DNA of 47,030 bases from Candidatus Pacearchaeota archaeon (GCA_026395795.1 JAPLYB010000037.1:1-47030), one strand, 5' to 3'; counted from the stretch's first letter, positions 31,680-41,137 are shown. The notes: generated by a model from the letters alone, not told the origin. Numbers and translations: made by a program.

Positions 31680-32576
31680 TTATTTATCAATTTTTTGTTT
31701 TATTCCAATATATCTCACAAACTCTTTTTTCATTAACGGGGTCAGTCTATTTAATCTTTTTAAGGATTCTTTTAACTGTGATTTGTTAATATTAAGTTTT
31801 GAACTCTCTTTTTCAAGCATTATCTCTTTTTTATTTTTGATATATTCCAATACTTTTAAATCTAACTCGGCGTCTTTTTTAGATTGTTGGTTTGTGAACA
31901 AAACAAAAACCATGTGCGGCATGAATCTTGGAGCATATCCCTTTCTATGCGCTCTGAAATTAACTTTTTTTATTTTGTATTTTGCTTTGTAAATCTGTGC
32001 GATCTTTTTTACAATGTTTGGATATGTTCTAGACTTGCTTCCAGTTGATATTTTTTGTTTTCCAATTCTCATGTAATACACAAAAATGCAGCCTTTTCTG
32101 TTTAAGAGAGATCTAATAGCTGCGATTGACAGCCCCTGTTGTCCTCCACATGCTTCAAACGTGAATGTCCAGTCATATTCATTTATCTTTCTTGGGATTA
32201 ACTCGTAGTTTGAATGAATATAATTTGAGAACTTTGTTTTAACTTCCTTCTTTGCGTAATCTATCATTGATTTTGAAATATCGCTGTACGTCACATTCGT
32301 GCCCGCCTCTTTTATTTTAGACGCCCAACTTGCGTAATAACCGGCTATTGCTAAAACATTATCATTTCTTTTTATCCCAAGTTTTTTTAGAAGTAATGAG
32401 TCTTCAGGAGTTGTGGCTTGCTCTTTTATTCTTTGTTTTTTCCATTCTTTTAATTCTGCTGACCAGCCGTACCCTGCCTTATGGGACCATATTGGCTTCA
32501 ATATCTTATTGAGATCTGGAATTTTCAAATTTTTCATTTTAGTTTGTTTCCCTTTTTTTATTTTACCTTTTTGCAT
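31680..32576 (-). CDS. SAM-methyltransferase-like protein with degenerate motif I and helical C-terminus
   Basis: 298 aa, or 285 aa if the second ATG (32537) is used; the first ATG overlaps the PHP gene by 19 bp. The middle follows the class I methyltransferase order: VLAIAGYYASWASKIKEAG in place of the glycine-rich motif I, VTYSDISKSMIDYAKKE with the acidic ribose-binding residue, FTFEACGGQQGL as motif IV region, then CIFVYYMRIG. The glycine-rich loop is altered (no GxGxG), so SAM binding is uncertain. The C-terminal about 70 residues are Lys-rich helices, perhaps a winged helix that binds nucleic acid. Next to the CCA enzyme gene, an RNA substrate is a guess. Confidence 0.55.
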   Translation of the reverse strand: MQKGKIKKGKQTKMKNLKIPDLNKILKPIWSHKAGYGWSAELKEWKKQRIKEQATTPEDSLLLKKLGIKRNDNVLAIAGYYASWASKIKEAGTNVTYSDISKSMIDYAKKEVKTKFSNYIHSNYELIPRKINEYDWTFTFEACGGQQGLSIAAIRSLLNRKGCIFVYYMRIGKQKISTGSKSRTYPNIVKKIAQIYKAKYKIKKVNFRAHRKGYAPRFMPHMVFVLFTNQQSKKDAELDLKVLEYIKNKKEIMLEKESSKLNINKSQLKESLKRLNRLTPLMKKEFVRYIGIKQKIDK

Positions 32577-33385
32577 CCTTCTCTTAGCTCTTCAACTACT
32601 CTATAATCGCAGCCATATTTTCCGATTCTTGTTCCAGGGTGAGAATCTGTATGAAAGTCACTTCCCCCCGTCTGAATCAGATCATGTTTTTTTGCAAATT
32701 TTATTATTTTTTTAGTTACTGGTTTTTTATCCCAAAAAGGACATTCAATTTCAGTCCCCTTCAAACCAGCTTCGAGCAATGAAGGAAGTCTTTTCATGAC
32801 ATCCTTCTGAACCCAAGGATGCGCGAGAACAGAAACACCTCCCGCTTGTCTTATAATCTCGATAACCTCTTCTGCTTTTTCTAGTTTACTATTTACGAAT
32901 GCAATTCCATCATTAAGATACACCATCTTCACTAATTTTTGCATTAGTTCTTCTCTTTCTTTTCCTTTCTTATCTTTTACAATGTATTTTAAGGCATTCT
33001 TTGGAAGAAGCAAGTGTCTGACAAACCTTCTAACTTCACCATACTTCACATTATAACCTGCTTCATTCAATTTGATAATAGTTTTTTTTGCTTTCTTGTC
33101 GCCTTCTTTTCTAATTTTTAATAACAATTTTTGTAATTTTTTATTTTTTATATCAATATAGTATCCTATAACTTCGCTGCAATCACAGCATATCTCTACT
33201 CCGGGGATTACTTCTATATTCTTCCTTTTTCCAGCATTAACCGCTTCCAGAACACCCGCAGTAGTATTATGGTCTGTTAAAGAAATACATTTCAAATCCT
33301 TCCTTTTTGCCAAATTAATAATTTCTGTTGGATTGTAGTCTCCATCTGAACAAGAACTATGAATATGAAGATCTACTTTTTTCAT
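32558..33385 (-). CDS. PHP-domain metal-dependent phosphoesterase
   Basis: 275 aa. All PHP motifs are present: DLHIHSSCSDG (H-x-H), TDHNT, PGVEI, VLAHPW and GSDFHTDSHPG. The layout matches the YciV/RNase AM group, which removes 5' residues from RNA or hydrolyses nucleoside 3',5'-bisphosphates; polymerase-associated PHP domains are much longer. The helical insert at residues about 85-170 is normal for this group. It is in a run with AMP phosphorylase (40 bp upstream) and overlaps the methyltransferase-like gene, which suggests nucleotide or RNA turnover. Confidence 0.85.
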   Translation of the reverse strand: MKKVDLHIHSSCSDGDYNPTEIINLAKRKDLKCISLTDHNTTAGVLEAVNAGKRKNIEVIPGVEICCDCSEVIGYYIDIKNKKLQKLLLKIRKEGDKKAKKTIIKLNEAGYNVKYGEVRRFVRHLLLPKNALKYIVKDKKGKEREELMQKLVKMVYLNDGIAFVNSKLEKAEEVIEIIRQAGGVSVLAHPWVQKDVMKRLPSLLEAGLKGTEIECPFWDKKPVTKKIIKFAKKHDLIQTGGSDFHTDSHPGTRIGKYGCDYRVVEELREGCKKVK

Positions 33386-33424
33386 TTTCTGTATGTTCCA
33401 TTATTAGTTTATCCTAGTTCAAAC

Positions 33425-34975
33425 TTACAAGATTTCCATCGGCCAAATCTGTTTTAGAACTCCCATGGCATGCTCTAATTTTTCTTTGTTTTCTGCGTAT
33501 AGTGTAAACAAGGGTTCATTATAGAATACTTTCTCTCCAGAATGTTTGTGTATGTATATCCCGGCCCCTTTGTCTGATGGACAACCAAGAATGTAGGCGA
33601 TGCGAGCAATCTTTTTGTTGTCTATTTCGACTATTCTCCCAACCTTATGAGACTTAATCAATTCTGAAAATTTTCCTAATTGCAACTTCTTTGCGATATC
33701 ACTCTCTCTTACACTCCCTTCTTGAGAATGGATTATATCCTTAAATTTCGCATAAGCCATGCCAGAATCGAGCATCAATCTGCAAACTTCCTCTGCCTCT
33801 TTCTTTGGAATAATTAAAGAAAGTAATTCTGATGCAAGCAGAAGTGCCTTTTTCTCCAAATCTAGAGGGCGATGCTTATTCCTAGTTAGAACAGCAATTA
33901 AATCTCTCATCTCTAGTGCAGGGCCCATACCATTTCCAATTGGTTGATTTCCATTGGTGATTAAGCATTTCACCTTTACATGGAAATGCGCGCAGACTTT
34001 CTCAACTAAACTTTTTATGTGTTTTGCTGCTTTTTTTGTGAACTTTGCTGTTTTTCCATAAGGAATGTCTATTAGAACATGTGTTGAACCCATTGCAATT
34101 TTCTTTGCTAATACACTTGCAACAAGTTGTTCGTGAGATTCTAGTTGGATCAACCTTTCAATTTGAATTATTTTATCATCTGCGGGAGCAATTCCTAAGA
34201 TGCCATTCCAAACAAGACAGCCCTTATTTTTTTCAACAATTTTTCTCAACTCTTGTCTTGTAAATTCTATCGGAGCAAGGATTTCAACAACATCTGCTGT
34301 TCCAGCAGCGCTTGTTATCGCTCTTGAAGAGGTTTTTGGTATAACTGCATCTAATTTTAAATGATCGATTGCCGAAGCAATCACACTAACAACGATGGGT
34401 GTTGTTCTATTTCCAGCAACTCCACTGCAACAGTGCTTGTCTAGAACATATTTGTGATTCCATTTCATCTCTTTTCCGACTTTTATCATTGCTCTAGTTA
34501 GGGAGATAACTTCATTTAAGTTCATATCATTCAAACCGACTGCTGCTACAAAATATGCAATTTCAACTTCTGTCAATTCTTCGTTTACTATATCAGAAAT
34601 AATTGAATGTATCTCAGTGTAACTCAAAGTGTGTTTTAGAATTTTTTTTGTGATATAACTTGTACTCAGGGGTTTTTGTGCCGGTTCTACATGTACCAAC
34701 GCATTTCTTTCAACACCTAATGTTTCAACAACTTCTTGTGAAACTGCAATTTCATTTTCTTTTAACAAACCTTTCGCAAGATCAACAACAGCAATTATCT
34801 TTTTTCCCAAATGTTTACAATGTGGTTTTGAAGAAAGACTGCACTTTTCACACTTCCCACATTTGATTTCTACTCTTTCATCAACATGAATTTTTAATTT
34901 TTTTGCAGTATCTCTATGCAGAACAGCGATTGGCCTACCAGCTGATAAGTTTAATTGTTTTACTCTAAGTAACAT
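33425..34975 (-). CDS. deoA: AMP phosphorylase (archaeal thymidine-phosphorylase family)
   Basis: 516 aa. Converts AMP (also CMP/UMP) and phosphate to base and ribose 1,5-bisphosphate, the first step of the archaeal nucleoside-monophosphate pathway that feeds a type III RuBisCO. An N-terminal about 85-residue domain, special to the archaeal enzymes, contains CGKCEKCSLSSKPHC. The phosphorylase core follows: LTRAMIKVGKEM, then DKHCCSGVAGNRTTP (phosphate-binding loop, about residues 178-192), KTSSRAITSAAGTAD and NGNQPIGNGMGPALE. Length fits this subfamily rather than bacterial DeoA (about 440 aa). The isomerase and RuBisCO partners are not in the window. Confidence 0.9.
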   Translation of the reverse strand: MLLRVKQLNLSAGRPIAVLHRDTAKKLKIHVDERVEIKCGKCEKCSLSSKPHCKHLGKKIIAVVDLAKGLLKENEIAVSQEVVETLGVERNALVHVEPAQKPLSTSYITKKILKHTLSYTEIHSIISDIVNEELTEVEIAYFVAAVGLNDMNLNEVISLTRAMIKVGKEMKWNHKYVLDKHCCSGVAGNRTTPIVVSVIASAIDHLKLDAVIPKTSSRAITSAAGTADVVEILAPIEFTRQELRKIVEKNKGCLVWNGILGIAPADDKIIQIERLIQLESHEQLVASVLAKKIAMGSTHVLIDIPYGKTAKFTKKAAKHIKSLVEKVCAHFHVKVKCLITNGNQPIGNGMGPALEMRDLIAVLTRNKHRPLDLEKKALLLASELLSLIIPKKEAEEVCRLMLDSGMAYAKFKDIIHSQEGSVRESDIAKKLQLGKFSELIKSHKVGRIVEIDNKKIARIAYILGCPSDKGAGIYIHKHSGEKVFYNEPLFTLYAENKEKLEHAMGVLKQIWPMEIL

Positions 34976-35032
34976 TTTCTTCTTATTTTTTACCTCTTTT
35001 TTTATATTTCTTTGTATTTTCTTCTATTTTTA

Positions 35033-36061
35033 TTAACTTCTGATCTTTAAATTATTTGTCCTATAAAGTTCTATGAATATTAAAAGGAATTCTAGTATTA
35101 TTGGGCCAGCAATTATCCCAACTGGCCCCATTACAATAATTCCACCAAGCATCCCTATAAATACTATCAGAGGATTTATCTTGCTCTTTTTTCCAATGAT
35201 AAAAGGTCTGACGATATTATCAATTGTACTTATTACTAATAGACCATATATCGCAAGCAAGATTCCATTCATCTGACTTCCCGTTGCTATCATTGAAAGA
35301 GAAACAGGAATCCAAACAACCCATGCCCCCAAAAGAGGAAGCATTGCAAAAAAGACAGCAAGCATTGTGAAAAGGAATGGAGATTGTGTTTTAAACATAT
35401 AAAATCCAATTCCTGCTGTTAAACCTTGAATTATCCCCACAGCTACCTGTCCATAAATTGTGGCGAAGGATATCTGTTCTGATCTTTTTATAAATTTGTC
35501 ATTTATTTCTGGTTGGAATGGCAATATTTCTCTAATATAGTCTACTATTTTTTTACCATCTTTCAAACCATAAAAAGCTACAAAGAAAGATACAAAAAAT
35601 CCAGTTATTAAAGAAGGGATATTAAGCAATGTGCCTTTTATTTCTGTTATTAAAGCATTTACAATCTCAGTGATCGATCTTTGAACGGTGATTGATAGTT
35701 CTCTGATCATATCTGGAGAATTAGGGAACATAAATCCAAGCATTTTGTCAATTAAGGCAAGAAGATCAATCTTTCCGACGTTCAAGTAAAGATTAAATGC
35801 TTCTTTTATAATTATTTGTGCTAAAAAATAAACTCCAACTGTCAAAATCACGAAAAATAGAACGCAGATGATGCCTGCGCTTATCCCTGGCTTTTTAATG
35901 AGTTTTGTGAGTTTTTTATGCGGCCATTGAAGAACATACGCCATGATTATGCCAAGGACTATGGCCCCGAAGAAGGGTTTAACTATGATAAATGCCAAAA
36001 CAAGCAAAATCAATAAGATTGCTATCACAAATATCTTTCTGGTTAGATCATTACTTACCAT
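35033..36061 (-). CDS. AI-2E family (PerM/YdiK) membrane permease
   Basis: 342 aa. About 8 hydrophobic segments in the family pattern: two N-terminal helices (IFVIAILLILLVLAFIIVKPF; IVLGIIMAYVLQW), a third after LIKKPGISAGI, a soluble middle with KDGKKIVDYIREILP, then LTAGIGFYMF, FAMLPLLGAW and IVRPFIIGKKSKINPLIVFI, which are conserved in this family. Members export autoinducer-2 or act as cation/H+ exchangers; in archaea the substrate is unknown. It is the first gene of the minus-strand run, 57 bp before AMP phosphorylase, and is divergent from glmS. Confidence 0.85.
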   Translation of the reverse strand: MVSNDLTRKIFVIAILLILLVLAFIIVKPFFGAIVLGIIMAYVLQWPHKKLTKLIKKPGISAGIICVLFFVILTVGVYFLAQIIIKEAFNLYLNVGKIDLLALIDKMLGFMFPNSPDMIRELSITVQRSITEIVNALITEIKGTLLNIPSLITGFFVSFFVAFYGLKDGKKIVDYIREILPFQPEINDKFIKRSEQISFATIYGQVAVGIIQGLTAGIGFYMFKTQSPFLFTMLAVFFAMLPLLGAWVVWIPVSLSMIATGSQMNGILLAIYGLLVISTIDNIVRPFIIGKKSKINPLIVFIGMLGGIIVMGPVGIIAGPIILEFLLIFIELYRTNNLKIRS

Positions 36062-36144
36062 CTTGTCTTCGAATTAAAAAGCAAAATTGTTTTATAAATC
36101 TTTCTTGGTATCTTTAGTTTTTCATATCCTATATTTCAATAATA

Positions 36145-36153
36145 CTTATAAAG
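36145..36153 (+). promoter_or_regulatory. TATA box of glmS
   Basis: CTTATAAAG begins 30 nt before ATG 36175. With that spacing the transcript starts at or near the ATG, which excludes the in-frame TTG/ATG-like upstream extension. Confidence 0.55.
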
Positions 36154-36174
36154 TATAATGTGCTTTTCTTAACT

Positions 36175-37980
36175 ATGTGTGGGATTATAGGGTATGTTGG
36201 AGAAAAAGAGATTGTGCCTTTGCTTATTGATGGTTTGAAGAAGTTGGAGTATCGAGGATATGACAGCGCTGGAATTTGTGTTATCAACGAAAATGGAGAA
36301 CTCGAATGTGATAAGAAGAAGGGGGGAATCTTAGATCTGGAAAATGGAGTTCATGACAAAAAGATAAAAGGTATGATAGGTATAGCTCACACAAGATGGG
36401 CTACTCATGGTGAACCAAACGAAATTAATGCCCACCCTCATTTTGATTGCAAGAAAGAAATTGCAATAGTACATAACGGTATTATCGAAAATTATAGTTC
36501 TTTAAGAGAGTTATTAAAAAAAGAAGGGCATGTTTTTGTTTCTGAAACAGATTCTGAGGTTGTTGCTCATTTAATAGAAAAATTTTATGCTGAACGTGGT
36601 GATCTAAAGGAATCTGTTTTAAAGGCATTGAAAATCATTGAAGGAACTTTTGGGCTTGCGATTATACATAAGAATGAAAAAAAGATTATAGCTGCTAGAA
36701 GAGGATCGCCACTTATCATAGGAGTAGGAGAAGGGGAGATGTTTGTTGCATCAGATGTCCCAGCTATATTAAATCATACTAAAAAAGTGATTTATTTAAG
36801 TGACAATGAAATCGCAGAGATAACAAAAGATGGTTATTCTATTGAAAATCTAGATGGAAAATTAATTGATAAAAAGGTCTATGATATAAAATGGACTATA
36901 AATCAGATTGAAAAGAAAGGATTCAAACATTTTATGTTAAAGGAAATTTTTGAACAACCAGAAGCAATCAAGAATGCGTTAAGAGGAAGAATTAAGGATA
37001 ACAAGATAAAGCTAACAATCGATTTGAATTCAGAGGATATTGGAAGGATAATTATCACTGCTTGCGGAACCAGCTGGCATTCTTCTCTTGTTGGCAAGCA
37101 TTTCATCGAGAAAATCACTGGAATTCCTGTTGAAGTAGATTATGCTTCTGAATTTAGGTATAGAAATCCCCTTGTTAAACCAGGAGATGTTGTTATTGTA
37201 ATATCTCAATCAGGAGAAACAGCAGACACGCTTGCTGCTTTGAGAGAAGCGAAGTCGAAAGGTGCAAAAATAATAGGTATCATAAATGTTGTTGGTTCAA
37301 CAATATCTAGAGAGGTTGATTCTGGTATTTATTTACACGCTGGTCCGGAAATTGGGGTTGCGAGCACAAAAGCATTTACTTGCCAGATAACTGCATTGCT
37401 TCTGATCGCTTTGATGTTAAAACAAAAAAAATCTGCGCTTGACGTGACTTTATTAAATGAATTATTTATTCTTCCCGAAAAAATTCAAGAAGCTTTAAAG
37501 AGTTCAGATGAAATCAGAAAAATTGCAGAAGAATTCAAAGATAGCAAGAATTTTCTGTATCTTGGAAGAGGGATTAACTTTCCTGTTGCTTTAGAAGGAG
37601 CCTTAAAATTAAAAGAGATTTCATATATTCATGCTGAAGGATATCCTGCTGCTGAGATGAAACACGGGCCGATTGCTTTGATTGACGAAAACATGCCTGT
37701 TGTTTTTGTTGCGCCAAAAGACAGTACATATGAAAAAATCTTAAGCAATATGGAAGAGATAAAGGCAAGAAAAGGGAGAATAATCGCCGTGACAAATGAA
37801 GATGATGAAAAAATCAATAGACTTGCAAATTATGTCATCAAAGTCCCAAAAGTCTGTGATGAACTTCTTCCGATAATCAATTCTATTCCACTCCAGCTTT
37901 TTGCGTATCATCTTGCTGATCTAAAGGGGTTGGATGTTGACAAACCAAGAAATCTTGCCAAAAGTGTAACTGTTGAATAA
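36175..37980 (+). CDS. glmS: Glutamine--fructose-6-phosphate aminotransferase
   Basis: 601 aa from ATG 36175. Makes glucosamine 6-phosphate from fructose 6-phosphate and glutamine, the entry to UDP-GlcNAc and so to surface glycans and protein N-glycosylation. The start is set by the need for Cys at position 2 after Met removal (MCGIIGYVG; Cys is the N-terminal nucleophile); an open extension of five codons upstream would destroy it. The class II glutaminase domain (about 1-220) contains HTRWATHG and HNGIIENY. Two SIS sugar-isomerase domains follow (ISQSGETADT, AEMKHGPIAL), ending with DKPRNLAKSVTVE. Confidence 0.95.
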   Translation: MCGIIGYVGEKEIVPLLIDGLKKLEYRGYDSAGICVINENGELECDKKKGGILDLENGVHDKKIKGMIGIAHTRWATHGEPNEINAHPHFDCKKEIAIVHNGIIENYSSLRELLKKEGHVFVSETDSEVVAHLIEKFYAERGDLKESVLKALKIIEGTFGLAIIHKNEKKIIAARRGSPLIIGVGEGEMFVASDVPAILNHTKKVIYLSDNEIAEITKDGYSIENLDGKLIDKKVYDIKWTINQIEKKGFKHFMLKEIFEQPEAIKNALRGRIKDNKIKLTIDLNSEDIGRIIITACGTSWHSSLVGKHFIEKITGIPVEVDYASEFRYRNPLVKPGDVVIVISQSGETADTLAALREAKSKGAKIIGIINVVGSTISREVDSGIYLHAGPEIGVASTKAFTCQITALLLIALMLKQKKSALDVTLLNELFILPEKIQEALKSSDEIRKIAEEFKDSKNFLYLGRGINFPVALEGALKLKEISYIHAEGYPAAEMKHGPIALIDENMPVVFVAPKDSTYEKILSNMEEIKARKGRIIAVTNEDDEKINRLANYVIKVPKVCDELLPIINSIPLQLFAYHLADLKGLDVDKPRNLAKSVTVE

Positions 37981-38112
37981 ACTTTTATGTCACTTATCGC
38001 AAGATTTCTTGATTTTAACTAAAAAATGAATATAAACTCTTTTTGGGACGTTGTTTTTATTAAAGTTATATCAAAAACAAGTTAATTCGCTTCGCTCATA
38101 GCTCACACTAAT

Positions 38113-39111
38113 TCAAATCATCCAATAACTCAATCTTTCTTTGTTTTCAGGAGGAGGTTTTTTGCAATATAACATTAACTTTGCCTCCTGAAAACAAATC
38201 GGACATAGAACAAACCTCTTTCTCCTCTTTTCCCTCAATAATCCATGTTTTATAATTGACTGCTGAACATCATTATTAGTTTTTCTTATCTTCCTTCTTG
38301 AATAACATCCATAATATCTTACAAGCCTTTCATTCTTTTCAGGAATATGCTGTATAATTGCTGAAATAAAATCATGCACGAGCATGATTTTATAGTGGAT
38401 TTTTCCTTTATTATCTTCATAATAAAACTTCACAGCTTCTCCGTTGTAAGCAATTATTCTTGAGTTTGCTATCGCTGGATGCCTTACATACCTTCCAATG
38501 TATCTTGCTAATTGCCTGCTTGATTTTATTTGCTCTGGTCGAACATAAACACAAAAGCCATTAGGATATTTCCTAAAAGCTTCATCAATAATGTTTTTAA
38601 GAAGATATTCTCTCAAAGCATTCAGGATTTCATACTGCCATTTTTTATGCAGGGCATTATAATTAATGTACCTTCCAATTGAAACAAACTTTCCATGAGC
38701 ATAGCCTCCTTCTGTAACAATGCTATGAACATGAGGCTGATATTTTATATCTCTCCCAAATGGATGAATTGTTTCTATGCTTCCTGGCTCAATGTTTTTC
38801 TTGCTCATGCTTGAGAAAAACATTTTCAGTGTTTTATGGACGCAATCCATAAGCACCTTTCTCAGCTTCTTGCTTTGCTTGAAGTAATTCCAGAGCATAT
38901 CCGGAATTCCAAACACCAAATGCCTGTGAACAATTCCTTTGGCAACTTTCTTAGAAAGCATATCTGCCCATCTGTCAGTGTATCTCTTGCCACAGCAAGA
39001 GCATATCCTTGAATTGCATCCAAATGCAACAATAATTTCTTTGTTGCAATGCTCGCAAAAGAAGATGAAGCACCCTCTTTCATGCCCTTTGCATGAAAGC
39101 ATCTTTTCCAC
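38113..39111 (-). CDS. IS91-like HUH (Y2) transposase, possibly 5'-damaged
   Basis: 332 aa from a GTG at 39111. A zinc ribbon CEHC ... CSCC lies at the N-terminus, the HUH motif HVH in YQPHVHSIVTEGG, and paired tyrosines in ARYIGRYVRHPA, the order typical of IS91/IS801 rolling-circle transposases. A second CPIC lies near the C-terminus. Coding-like sequence continues upstream in frame (IFQEHWDDYLLYYN and VRDVEKLEVEKM) to a stop near 39265, but without a standard start. The only nearby ATG (39236) is in another frame. A one-base shift there would explain both facts. Probably inactive or recently damaged. Confidence 0.75.
   Translation of the reverse strand: MEKMLSCKGHERGCFIFFCEHCNKEIIVAFGCNSRICSCCGKRYTDRWADMLSKKVAKGIVHRHLVFGIPDMLWNYFKQSKKLRKVLMDCVHKTLKMFFSSMSKKNIEPGSIETIHPFGRDIKYQPHVHSIVTEGGYAHGKFVSIGRYINYNALHKKWQYEILNALREYLLKNIIDEAFRKYPNGFCVYVRPEQIKSSRQLARYIGRYVRHPAIANSRIIAYNGEAVKFYYEDNKGKIHYKIMLVHDFISAIIQHIPEKNERLVRYYGCYSRRKIRKTNNDVQQSIIKHGLLREKRRKRFVLCPICFQEAKLMLYCKKPPPENKERLSYWMI
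38366..38393. repeat. 12-bp perfect inverted repeat inside the IS91-like ORF
   Basis: ATAAAATCATGC-acga-GCATGATTTTAT: 12 paired bases and a 4-nt loop, coding for part of HYKIMLVHDFI on the minus strand. Such a perfect stem is rare by chance in 28 nt. It could be an RNA hairpin limiting transposase expression or a DNA cruciform. Confidence 0.6.
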
Positions 39112-39224
39112 CTCGAGCTTTTCAACATCTCTTACATTATAGTATAGAAGATAGTCATCCCAGTGCTCTTGGAAAATTTGCTTGACTGAGAAAAGGTTTT
39201 TATTTCTCTCTTTTTCTATTATAT

Positions 39225-39280
39225 TTGTGTTGTCATGAATAACAACACAAAGAGGTTAGACCTAATAAGTTTAACCTCTT
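39225..39280. repeat. Two nested palindromes at the upstream end of the IS91-like gene
   Basis: TTGTGTTGT-catgaata-ACAACACAA (39225-39250) has 9-bp arms; its loop holds the only ATG suitable as original transposase start. Next to it AGAGGTTA (39251-39258) pairs with TAACCTCT (39273-39280). Subterminal hairpins are normal at ends of single-strand-type elements, so this may be the element's end. The other end was not identified. Confidence 0.5.
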
Positions 39281-39326
39281 TTATAATTTATATACAAATA
39301 ATTAAAAAATTTCCTTATTAGATAAC

Positions 39327-39335
39327 TTTTTAATA
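39327..39335 (+). promoter_or_regulatory. TATA box of infB
   Basis: TTTTTAATA 29 nt before ATG 39356; leaderless-type. Confidence 0.5.
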
Positions 39336-39355
39336 TTCTATTTCTATGAGATTAC

Positions 39356-41137
39356 ATGGTGCTTAAAAATATTCCTTCGAGTGGAGAAAAGAAGATTACT
39401 GAAAACGCAAAAAAAATTCGTGCCCCAATTGTAACTGTTGCAGGGCATGTTGATCATGGAAAGACAACTTTGCTAGATTCTATTAGAGGGACATGTGTTG
39501 CTTCTAAAGAAGCTGGTGCAATAACTCAGAAGATATCCTTCACATTTGTTCCTTCTAGTGTTGTTGATGAAAGATGCCTCAATGTTTTGAACAAGTTTAA
39601 GATTAAACTCGAAGTTCCAGGATTTTTGTTTATTGATACACCGGGGCATGCTGCGTTTAGCAATTTAAGAAAAATTGGAGGCAGTTTAGCTGATCTTGCT
39701 ATCCTTGTCATTGACATAAATGAGGGAATCAAAGAACAAACACGTGAAACAATAGAAATATTAAAATCGAGCAAGGTGCCGTTTATAGTTGCTTTGAATA
39801 AGGTTGATGCTATCTCTGGATGGAGAAAGTTTTCAGAAAGTTTGATTGAAAATATTGAGAAACAGCCTGATTATGTCAGAAAAGAGTTTGATAAGAAGCT
39901 TTATTCTATCATCGGAGCGATAAATTGTTTTGGGTTTGATTCTGACTTATTTTTTAGGATTTCTAAGTTTGAGAAACAACTTGCTCTTATTCCTTGCTCT
40001 GCCAAAACCAAAGAAGGTTTGCCTGAGTTGATGGCCATGCTTGCTGGACTTGCGCAAAAGTTTTTGAAAGAAAAACTGTCTCTTGGAGAAGAAGCAAAAG
40101 GAACAATCCTTGAAATAAAGAGAGAAAAGGTGACTTACGCAGAGGCAATTTTGTATGATGGGGTTCTAAAAAAAACAGACACCCTTATAATTGCCACACT
40201 TGACAAGGCAATTGATACAAAAATTCGGGCATTGTTCAATGCAGTTCCTTTAGGGAAGGGATTTGAGACAGCTAATGAGGTGTCTGCTGCAACTGGAATA
40301 AGATTGCAGTTTCCTTCCGAAGCAACTGAAAAACTGATTCCCGGAATGCCGTTTATAGTTGCAAAAAAGACTCAGGACATCAATGTTTTAAAAGCGGAGA
40401 TTCAAAAAGAAGTTAATTATGCCATTCAAACAAGCAAAGAGGGAATAATTGCGAAAGCAGACTCTCTTGGTTCTTTAGAAGCATTGCTGTTGTTGTTGAA
40501 AAATGCTGGTTTTAAAATTGCAAAAGCCTCTATTGGAAATGTAACTCAATCAGATGTTTCTCTAGCGAAATCTTTTAATGAAATGAATCAGGTAATTGTT
40601 GGATTTAATGTAGAAGGAGAAGTTGAAAACCAAGATAAGGATATTAAAATAATCTTGAATGATGTTGTTTATCATATTATTGAACAATTACAAGGATGGA
40701 GCAAGGAAAGAGCATTAGAAATTGAGAGGAATAAGCTGCAAAAATTGACATGGCCTGCTAAAATTAAGATTATGCGAAACTGTTGTTTCAGACAAAGTAA
40801 GCCTGCAATATTCGGCGCACGAGTAGAAGCTGGAATTTTGAAATCTGGAACACTCATGATGAATGCTAAAGGTGAAGAGATTGATAGAGTCAAGGGGATA
40901 CAGTCTGAAAATAAAAGTGTTGATAGGGTAAAAACAGGTAAGGAGGTTGCAATTTCTTTTTCAAATGTGACTTTTGGAAGACAGATAAAAGAAGACGAGT
41001 GTCTTTATTCTTCCTTAAACGAGCAGGAATTTCTTGGACTTAAAGAAAATAAAAAGTACTTGAATGGCGATGAAATTTCTTTATTGCAGGAAATCGCTGG
41101 AATCAAAAGAAAACAGAAAGCAACGTGGGGAATCTAA
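39356..41137 (+). CDS. infB: Translation initiation factor aIF5B
   Basis: 593 aa. The GTPase that joins ribosomal subunits after start-codon recognition. G1 AGHVDHGKT at residues 29-37, G3 DTPGHAAF, G4 NKVD and a later beta-barrel and C-terminal domains (KLTWPAKIKIMRNCCFRQSKPAIFG region). Length fits archaeal aIF5B, which lacks the long N-terminal extension of eukaryotic eIF5B. No intein interrupts the G-domain, although IF2/aIF5B genes are frequent intein hosts. It leads the plus-strand translation cluster with S6e and aIF2-gamma. Confidence 0.94.
   Translation: MVLKNIPSSGEKKITENAKKIRAPIVTVAGHVDHGKTTLLDSIRGTCVASKEAGAITQKISFTFVPSSVVDERCLNVLNKFKIKLEVPGFLFIDTPGHAAFSNLRKIGGSLADLAILVIDINEGIKEQTRETIEILKSSKVPFIVALNKVDAISGWRKFSESLIENIEKQPDYVRKEFDKKLYSIIGAINCFGFDSDLFFRISKFEKQLALIPCSAKTKEGLPELMAMLAGLAQKFLKEKLSLGEEAKGTILEIKREKVTYAEAILYDGVLKKTDTLIIATLDKAIDTKIRALFNAVPLGKGFETANEVSAATGIRLQFPSEATEKLIPGMPFIVAKKTQDINVLKAEIQKEVNYAIQTSKEGIIAKADSLGSLEALLLLLKNAGFKIAKASIGNVTQSDVSLAKSFNEMNQVIVGFNVEGEVENQDKDIKIILNDVVYHIIEQLQGWSKERALEIERNKLQKLTWPAKIKIMRNCCFRQSKPAIFGARVEAGILKSGTLMMNAKGEEIDRVKGIQSENKSVDRVKTGKEVAISFSNVTFGRQIKEDECLYSSLNEQEFLGLKENKKYLNGDEISLLQEIAGIKRKQKATWGI

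Noticed and set aside
38862-39128. 88-codon ORF overlapping the IS91-like transposase
   Set aside because: Wrong frame relative to the zinc ribbon and HUH motifs; shadow of the transposase.
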